A DNA stretch of 64,000 nucleotides from an uncultured Prevotella sp. (lineage in GTDB: Bacteria > Bacteroidota > Bacteroidia > Bacteroidales > Bacteroidaceae): positions 32,709 through 96,708 of the forward strand of contig ONHQ01000005.1 of the NCBI GenBank assembly GCA_900317685.1, in the 5' to 3' direction. The notes under the pieces are model-generated. The model searched no databases and was not told where the DNA came from. It was given only the letters and a program-made list of their open reading frames with translations. A program made the position numbers and the translations under genes. Positions within the stretch are counted from its first letter, which is position 1; each line of letters opens with the position of its first letter. Shown one piece after another: positions 59,301 through 64,000 of the stretch.

Positions 59301-59308
59301 TAAGTTTG
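59301..59308 (+). promoter_or_regulatory. -7 box just before the small membrane protein gene
   Basis: TAAGTTTG matches TAnnTTTG, with the ATG only four bases after it. The usual start distance would give a leaderless or nearly leaderless transcript. Confidence 0.5.
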
Positions 59309-59312
59309 CAAT

Positions 59313-59558
59313 ATGAAATGGAAACTTAGAATAGATTGGCGCAAGGTCGTGCTGTTTCTCGTTATATCGGCAGGACTGCTATATTTGACCCGCTCTGTGC
59401 TCATGGCGGCCGGAGTTATCATGCTGCTCTTCGTCGTTGACAGTCTGATCAGCGACTATGAGTACCGTCGCAAAACCCACGAACTGTTCAAGGACATCAG
59501 AGAGCAGCAGGAACAGAAAACCAAAGAGAAACAAACAGATGCCGATCAGAGGCATTGA
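59313..59558 (+). CDS. small membrane protein of unknown function
   Basis: This 81-residue protein has a basic N terminus (MKWKLRIDWRK) and two closely spaced hydrophobic stretches (VVLFLVISAGLLYLT, VLMAAGVIMLLFVVDSLI). A highly charged C-terminal helix follows, rich in Lys, Glu and Gln (FKDIREQQEQKTKEKQ), possibly coiled coil. No family is recognised. It overlaps by 20 bases the longer of two possible starts of the kinase-RapZ gene, so the two are probably co-expressed. Confidence 0.65.
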   Translation: MKWKLRIDWRKVVLFLVISAGLLYLTRSVLMAAGVIMLLFVVDSLISDYEYRRKTHELFKDIREQQEQKTKEKQTDADQRH

Positions 59559-61122
59559 TGACGCTATATCCATGGATCAACTCATACAACTCTATACCAC
59601 TTGGGCCGGACAGGCTCCCACCCATGTCGAGAAGCTTGCAGGAGCAGGCAGCAACAGACAATATTACCGGCTGACAGGATCAGACGGAAAGACAGTGATC
59701 GGCGTACTTGGCACCAGCAAGGACGAGGACCACGCCTTTGTGTACCTTGACCGCCATTTCACGCAGCGCAAACTGCCAGTACCCCGTGTGCTGGCCGTCA
59801 GCGATGACGAGATGTACTATCTGCAAACCGACTTGGGCAGCACATCGCTCTTCGAGGCTATCCGCGGCGGACGTGAGGCAGGCGGGAGATACAACCTGGC
59901 GGAGAAAGAACTGCTGAAGCGCACAATACGCCAACTGCCGAACCTGCAGATCCGCGGGGCCATCGGCTTGGACTGGAACAACTGCTATCCACAACCGGAA
60001 TTCGATGAGGACAATGTGCTCTTTGACCTCAACTACTTCAAATACTGCTTTCTGAAACCCACAGAACTGGAGTTCCACGAAGTGAAGCTGCAAGCCAGCT
60101 TCCGTCGCTTCGCCAAGGACTTGATAGCCGAACCGACAGAGAGTTTCATGTATCGTGATTTCCAGGCCCGCAACATCATGCTTGACGCTGAGGGTAATCC
60201 GTTCTTCATCGACTTCCAGGGCGGTCGCAAAGGCCCGTACTATTACGATTTGGCTTCGTTCCTGTGGCAAGCTTCGGCAAAGTACAGCTTCAAGTTGCGC
60301 CGTGATCTCATCGCAGAGTACTATCATGCCTTGAGTCATTATATCGAAGTGCCTTCTGTCCGTCACTTTGCCAGCAGGCTGAGTCTCTTCGTTCTCTTCC
60401 GCACTTTGCAGGTGCTGGGCGCTTATGGCTTCCGTGGCTACTTCGAACATAAGCAGCACTTCATTGACAGCATACCGCCGGCTATCCAGAATCTGCGTGA
60501 CCTCCTTGCCTTGCGTGAGGATGTGTTGCCTTATCCCTATCTCCGCGAAGTGCTGACAGCGCTTGTCAACCTGCCGCAGTTTGCACCTAAGAAAGACGAG
60601 ATGCAGCCCAGAAAGGATGGATTCAAGACAACAGACAGCAGCATATACCCCAAGAATCCACAAGACGGACTGCCCACGTTCTCGAAATACGATGGCAAGG
60701 GACCGCTTGTCGTGCGCGTGTACAGCTTCTCCTATAAGAAAGGAATCCCAGAGGATCCGTCGGGCAATGGTGGCGGCTATGTCTTCGACTGCCGTTCCAC
60801 GCACAACCCCGGACGATATGAACCCTATAAAAAGTTGACGGGGCTCGACGAGCCGGTGATTCGCTTCCTTGAGGACGATGGCGAGATTGTGGAGTTCCTG
60901 CAACATGTCTATGCCCTTGCTGACCATCATGTGGCGCGCTATATCCAGCGTGGCTTCACCAGCCTGATGTTCTGCTTCGGCTGTACCGGCGGTCAGCACC
61001 GCAGTGTCTACAGTGCGCAGCATCTCGCCGAGCATATCCATAAGAAGTTCGGCATAGAGGTGCAGATCGTGCACCGGGAACAGAACATCCGACAGACCCT
61101 GGAAGCCGTGAAGGACAAGTAA
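59539..61122 (+). CDS. fusion of an APH-type sugar kinase and a RapZ C-terminal domain
   Basis: This 527-residue cytosolic protein starts at ATG 59539, or at 59572 (MDQLIQLY), which would avoid overlap with the small gene. The N-terminal kinase (about 12-340) is AmgK/aminoglycoside-phosphotransferase-like: AGAGSNRQYYRL, catalytic loop MYRDFQARNIML and metal loop FFIDFQGG. The C-terminal part (about 385-527) is the RapZ effector domain, with VRVYSFSYKKG, FDCRSTHNPGRY and CFGCTGGQHRSVYSA. In enterobacteria the RapZ C-terminal domain senses glucosamine-6-phosphate, while AmgK phosphorylates amino sugars. The N-terminal RapZ ATPase is absent. Function as an amino-sugar kinase with a sensor is inference. 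Confidence 0.85.
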   Translation: MPIRGIDDAISMDQLIQLYTTWAGQAPTHVEKLAGAGSNRQYYRLTGSDGKTVIGVLGTSKDEDHAFVYLDRHFTQRKLPVPRVLAVSDDEMYYLQTDLGSTSLFEAIRGGREAGGRYNLAEKELLKRTIRQLPNLQIRGAIGLDWNNCYPQPEFDEDNVLFDLNYFKYCFLKPTELEFHEVKLQASFRRFAKDLIAEPTESFMYRDFQARNIMLDAEGNPFFIDFQGGRKGPYYYDLASFLWQASAKYSFKLRRDLIAEYYHALSHYIEVPSVRHFASRLSLFVLFRTLQVLGAYGFRGYFEHKQHFIDSIPPAIQNLRDLLALREDVLPYPYLREVLTALVNLPQFAPKKDEMQPRKDGFKTTDSSIYPKNPQDGLPTFSKYDGKGPLVVRVYSFSYKKGIPEDPSGNGGGYVFDCRSTHNPGRYEPYKKLTGLDEPVIRFLEDDGEIVEFLQHVYALADHHVARYIQRGFTSLMFCFGCTGGQHRSVYSAQHLAEHIHKKFGIEVQIVHREQNIRQTLEAVKDK

Positions 61123-61253
61123 CACTTGCCCGTCACAGCTCTCCATTACACTATTACGATGGCGCCATGCCGTACGCTTTAGCGGCGGCAGCGCCTACGT
61201 CTACGAACAAGCTAAAAAATCAATATTAACCTTCATACCAAAAGACAATCACC

Positions 61254-62966
61254 ATGACAAAAAACTATCTGCTCCTCGGTCTTATGCTTTGCTTAGGCTG
61301 GCAACAGACCCAGGCACAACCGTCGCAAGAGACGCAAAAGGGTAAAGCTGACGCCACTTGCGTGTTCTCCTATTTCTCTTATCAAGGGCAGGACCAGCGC
61401 TTCGCCGTTCCTTACGATCACAACCGGCAGTATCTCAATCCGGTGCGCTCGGGCTATTATCCTGATCCAAGCGTGTGCCGTGTAGGCAAGACGTTCTACA
61501 TGGTCAACTCATCCTTCGGCTCCTATCCCGGCGTGCCCATTGCTACCTCGCAAGATCTCGTCAGCTGGCAACCTGCCGGATATGTTCTTGACCGCCCCTC
61601 CCAACTGCCCTTGGCTGGTCAGCCCGTCGCCCACGGCGGCATCTACGCACCGACGATCCGCTACAACAAACGCAACAAGACGTTCTACATGATCACGACC
61701 AACGTGGGACGCGGTAACTTCCTCGTCAAGAGCAAGGATCCGTCGAAAGGCTGGAGCGACCCTATTTGGTTGCCAAAAGTGCAAGGTATCGATCCCGACC
61801 TGCTGTTCGACGATGACGGCAAAGCCTATATCGTGCACAACGCTTCGGTGACTGGTAAGCCTGCCTATGAGGGGCAGACGGCTATCCGACTCTTTGAGTT
61901 CGATGTCAAAGGCGACTCTACACGTGGTGATTTTAAAGAGATCGTCCGTGGAGGAACGCATGTTGAGGAGAAGCCGATATGGATTGAGGGGCCGCATCTC
62001 TATAAACGGGGACACTATTATTACCTCATGTGTGCCGAGGGCGGTACGGCTGAGCATCATAGCGAAGTGGTCTTCCGTGCCAAGAAGCCGCAGGGGCCTT
62101 GGGAGGAATACAGTGGTAACCCTATCCTTACCCAGCGTGATCTCGGTGAGGAGCTTCTTGATCCCGTTACCTGCACCGGTCATGCCGACCTCGTAGAGGA
62201 CGGTACCGGACAGTGGTGGGCTGTGTTCTTAGGCTGCCGTCCTTACGAGGGCAATCTCTACAACACTGGGCGTGAGACTTTCCTGCTGCCCGTCACTTGG
62301 AAAAACGACTGGCCTGTCATCCTCGAACACGGCAAGGCGGTTCAGACGTTCAACGCCAAGAAAGGTGTACAACTGAAGGTCCGCCCATCGCAAACCCCTG
62401 AGCAACTCGGCATCACGGGCAACTTCTCTTATACCGACCGTTTCGACAGCACGGCCCTGAACCAGCGTTGGACATTCGTCCGCAATCCGTCGGCATTCTA
62501 TGCTACAGGAACCGGCGGACTTGTCATCAGCGGTTTGCCGACCAGCCTCTCTGTCAAAGAGAATCCCTTGGCTGTGTTTGTACATCAGCAAAACGCCAGT
62601 TTCACGGCTGAGACCGAGATGACCCAGCAGTCCACAAGTGCCAAGACGGTTGCCGGCATGTTGCTCTTGCAGGGAGCCAACGCAAACATTGTCTTTGGAG
62701 AGACATTGCGTCACGGCAAACCTGTGCTTGTCTTGCAACGCACAGAGAAAGCGCCTGTGGTCATTGCCTCCGCGCCGATAGAGACAGGATCCGTCAAGCT
62801 TCGAGTTACAGGCGATGGACGTTGGTATTCGTTCTATTACCAGCCGCAAGGGCAGGACTGGAAAGTATTGGCAGCAGGAGTCGATGCCAGTAACCTCAGC
62901 ACCACCAAGGCAGGTGGATTCATCGGCACGCTCATCGGCTTGGGCATGTGCACTATCAGTGAATAG
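61254..62966 (+). CDS. GH43-family beta-xylosidase or alpha-arabinofuranosidase
   Basis: This 570-residue exported protein (signal through QTQAQ) has the five-bladed propeller of GH43. The three catalytic-type acids are Asp71 (YYPDPSV), Asp180 (GIDPDLLF) and Glu245 (WIEGPHLY). GHADLVEDGTGQWWAVFLG closes the propeller at about 310-330. A C-terminal beta-sandwich, common in GH43 xylosidases (about 385-570), follows. The enzyme would remove xylose or arabinose from oligosaccharides. It lies alone, 131 bases after the kinase-RapZ gene, with no clear -7 box seen, so its link to either PUL is open. Confidence 0.9.
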   Translation: MTKNYLLLGLMLCLGWQQTQAQPSQETQKGKADATCVFSYFSYQGQDQRFAVPYDHNRQYLNPVRSGYYPDPSVCRVGKTFYMVNSSFGSYPGVPIATSQDLVSWQPAGYVLDRPSQLPLAGQPVAHGGIYAPTIRYNKRNKTFYMITTNVGRGNFLVKSKDPSKGWSDPIWLPKVQGIDPDLLFDDDGKAYIVHNASVTGKPAYEGQTAIRLFEFDVKGDSTRGDFKEIVRGGTHVEEKPIWIEGPHLYKRGHYYYLMCAEGGTAEHHSEVVFRAKKPQGPWEEYSGNPILTQRDLGEELLDPVTCTGHADLVEDGTGQWWAVFLGCRPYEGNLYNTGRETFLLPVTWKNDWPVILEHGKAVQTFNAKKGVQLKVRPSQTPEQLGITGNFSYTDRFDSTALNQRWTFVRNPSAFYATGTGGLVISGLPTSLSVKENPLAVFVHQQNASFTAETEMTQQSTSAKTVAGMLLLQGANANIVFGETLRHGKPVLVLQRTEKAPVVIASAPIETGSVKLRVTGDGRWYSFYYQPQGQDWKVLAAGVDASNLSTTKAGGFIGTLIGLGMCTISE

Positions 62967-62973
62967 TCTTTTA

Positions 62974-63005
62974 CCTCTCTAACTCTCTCCGGGGAGTTAG
63001 AGAGG
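62974..63005 (+). terminator. perfect 12-bp hairpin after GH43
   Basis: CCTCTCTAACTC (62974-62985) pairs with GAGTTAGAGAGG (62994-63005) around an eight-base loop, seven bases past the stop. No T-tract follows, so it may act as an end-stabilising hairpin. A run of similar text occurs at 1906-1991. Confidence 0.55.
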
Positions 63006-63050
63006 CATTGGAAAAATCATTTGTTGAGATAACAATCATCTATGAAATAA

Positions 63051-63086
63051 AAAAAGAGCTTCAAGCAAAAGCTTGAAGCTCTTTTT
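63051..63086 (-). terminator. bidirectional terminator between GH43 and the tRNA genes
   Basis: AGAGCTTCAAGC pairs perfectly with GCTTGAAGCTCT around AAAA, with A/T runs on both flanks. It directly follows the tRNA genes on the minus strand and also serves the plus strand. Confidence 0.92.
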
Positions 63087-63087
63087 G

Positions 63088-63161
63088 TGACTCCGCTGGG
63101 ATTCAAACCCGGAACCTTCTGATCCGTAGTCAGATGCTCTATTCAGTTGAGCTACGGAGCC
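63088..63161 (-). tRNA. tRNA-Arg (anticodon ACG), second copy
   Basis: This is a 74-base cloverleaf on the minus strand. The acceptor GGCTCCG pairs with CGGAGTC. The anticodon arm is TCTGA-CTACGGA-TCAGA, giving anticodon ACG, and the T arm has GGTTCGAAT-type sequence (GGGTTTGAATCCC). CCA is not encoded. It is identical to the copy 29 bases upstream on the same strand. Confidence 0.95.
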
Positions 63162-63190
63162 AAACCCTAATTGTGTGCTAACTTAAGAAG

Positions 63191-63264
63191 TGACTCCGCT
63201 GGGATTCAAACCCGGAACCTTCTGATCCGTAGTCAGATGCTCTATTCAGTTGAGCTACGGAGCC
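63191..63264 (-). tRNA. tRNA-Arg (anticodon ACG), first copy
   Basis: This has the same sequence and anticodon ACG as the neighbouring copy. It is transcribed first, from a -7 box TACCTTTG at 63286-63293. The ACG anticodon (wobble A to inosine) reads CGT/CGC/CGA arginine codons. Confidence 0.95.
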
Positions 63265-63285
63265 ATATCTTTTTGTAAGCGAGTG

Positions 63286-63293
63286 CAAAGGTA
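63286..63293 (-). promoter_or_regulatory. -7 box of the tRNA-Arg pair
   Basis: TACCTTTG on the minus strand, 22 bases upstream of the first tRNA. Confidence 0.6.
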
Positions 63294-63399
63294 CGACAAT
63301 TATTTTATACTGCCAAACTTTTCATTGACTTTTTCCAAATTTTCTTTAATCTCTTGCTTCCTGCATACGATTTTACGTCTTGAGGAACGCCTTTCCAAC

Positions 63400-63419
63400 C
63401 TATATAATAAGGTGTAGGC
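63400..63419 (+). repeat. dispersed motif copy 6 (CTATATAATAAGGTGTAGGC)
   Basis: Exact core with the AGGC extension also seen in copy 1. Confidence 0.6.
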
Positions 63420-63543
63420 AAGATGAGAAAAAAGGTATTCACAACTAAACATCTAACGACTATAGACAATCGTAATACTACAGATAAGAAACTATTGCTG
63501 TCCGATAAAAAATGTCAGGTAGCCAATTTTGAGTTTCCTCTCG

Positions 63544-63620
63544 AAAAAAAGCGGGGAAAGCCCGCTGACTCTCCCCTAGAGTTTGTAATTTTGTATTGCA
63601 AACCCCCAAAATACAAACTC
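63544..63620 (-). ncRNA. candidate small RNA
   Basis: On the minus strand, a -7 box TACCTTTG (63626-63633) is followed about seven bases later by a strong hairpin. GAGTTTGTA at 63612-63620 pairs with TACAAACTC at 63579-63587, extended by TTTTG/CAAAA across a one-base bulge. A classical terminator comes next: AGCGGG and CCCGCT (63550-63566), then seven T. This gives an RNA of about 75 bases with no ORF. The family is unknown and no homologue is claimed. Confidence 0.45.
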
Positions 63621-63681
63621 ATGGGCAAAGGTACAACTAAAAAATTCCACCGTAGGGAACAATATTGTCGTATTTTATTGC

Positions 63682-63689
63682 TATCTTTG
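63682..63689 (+). promoter_or_regulatory. -7 box probably serving the glutaminase gene
   Basis: TATCTTTG matches TAnnTTTG. It implies a leader of about 210 bases if the start is at 63907. Confidence 0.5.
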
Positions 63690-63839
63690 CCATGTCAAGT
63701 AGAATTGAGCTTCTTTTGTTTTGACACCATAAAGGTAGTGAAAATTCCGCATTTGACAAAACTCTGAGGAACTTATTGTTCTTCAGAGACTTATAAAATA
63801 TATTAACAGCAAATTAAGCATTTAGTTGCGGAATTAAGG

Positions 63840-63856
63840 CTATATATAAATAAGGT
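63840..63856 (+). repeat. dispersed motif, divergent copy (CTATATATAAATAAGGTAT)
   Basis: This has an extra A like copy 1 and ends GGTAT instead of GGTGT. It lies upstream of the glutaminase gene. Confidence 0.4.
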
Positions 63857-63906
63857 ATTATTCCAGAAGCATGAATAAAAGAAAACATTTGAATATCTGT
63901 CTCGAC

Positions 63907-64000
63907 ATGAACTACCATCAAATACTTGAGAATATTTACATGGACATCCGTCCATATGCACAAGTGGGCAAGCAAGCCGACTACATTCCCGCTCTTGCCT
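63907..64000 (+). CDS. glsA: glutaminase, N-terminal fragment
   Basis: An open frame runs off the right edge. From the ATG at 63907 it reads MNYHQILENIYMDIRP, then VGKQADYIPALA. That is the conserved start of bacterial beta-lactamase-fold glutaminases, where G-K-ADYIPxLA is a signature. An in-frame ATG at 63871 would add 12 residues and is less likely. The enzyme converts glutamine to glutamate and ammonia. Only 31 residues are visible, so the catalytic Ser-x-x-Lys is outside the window. Confidence 0.75.
   Translation, partial: MNYHQILENIYMDIRPYAQVGKQADYIPALA

Larger units (their letters stand above)
63265..63906. other. region between the tRNA genes and glutaminase
   Basis: This 640-base AT-rich stretch holds the tRNA promoter, two dispersed motif copies, a possible minus-strand small RNA (63544-63620) and the glutaminase promoter (TATCTTTG, 63682-63689). 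An open frame at 63423-63767 looks spurious. Confidence 0.5.

Noticed and set aside
63423-63767. 114-codon open frame between the tRNA genes and glutaminase
   Set aside because: Its composition is unlike the neighbouring genes, it has no family resemblance, and it runs through a strong hairpin and terminator that fit a minus-strand RNA better.

Overview
The window comes from a Bacteroidota chromosome, most likely Prevotellaceae (Prevotella in the broad sense). The evidence is several SusC/SusD pairs, a hybrid two-component regulator, lipoproteins with short lipoboxes, promoters with the Bacteroidota -7 box TAnnTTTG, and a moderately GC-rich coding style with AT-rich gaps. No phage, IS element or CRISPR array was found.

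Region 1 (1-12.6 kb) is the tail of a polysaccharide utilization locus (PUL): the end of a SusC, a SusD, a DUF1735-type lipoprotein, a lipoprotein with a degenerate GH10 (xylanase) fold, and a GH98 enzyme closed by a strong terminator. A GH115 alpha-glucuronidase (minus) and a GH29 alpha-fucosidase (plus) follow. GH98 with GH115 fits a decorated glucuronoxylan as substrate.

Region 2 (12.8-20.1 kb, minus) is a SusC / SusD / zinc metallopeptidase lipoprotein / DUF4302 lipoprotein operon of the kind thought to handle peptides or other non-glycan nutrients. A decayed gene remnant with its own promoter and terminator lies upstream.

Region 3 (21.2-32.2 kb, minus) is mostly housekeeping: a YqaA/DedA-like membrane protein, a multi-pass membrane protein, purD, an S37 peptidase, a DPP-IV-like S9 peptidase, a THUMP RNA methyltransferase with an Arg/Gly/Asp-rich tail, cysE and gdhA. 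Region 4 (32.4-36.2 kb) holds nrdD-nrdG between long imperfect palindromic repeats.

Region 5 (36.2-59.2 kb) is a complete PUL: HTCS regulator (minus), divergent GH128 multidomain enzyme, SusC, SusD, GH154, GH105, an unrecognised exported protein, KduD, a galactitol-type PTS EIIC without partner subunits, a KduI with a signal peptide, and a DUF4861 protein. I read it as an acidic-glycan pathway. Exported enzymes would release (unsaturated) uronate, KduI would isomerise the keto-uronate in the periplasm, the EIIC would import it, and cytosolic KduD would make 2-keto-3-deoxygluconate. A 22-bp direct repeat directly upstream of the susC -7 box is a candidate HTCS operator.

Region 6 (59.2-64 kb) holds a small membrane protein, a kinase-RapZ fusion, a GH43 enzyme, two identical tRNA-Arg(ACG) genes, a possible small RNA, and the start of a glutaminase gene that runs off the window. 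A short dispersed motif (core TATATAATAAGGTGT) recurs about eight times across the window, in both orientations, between and inside genes.
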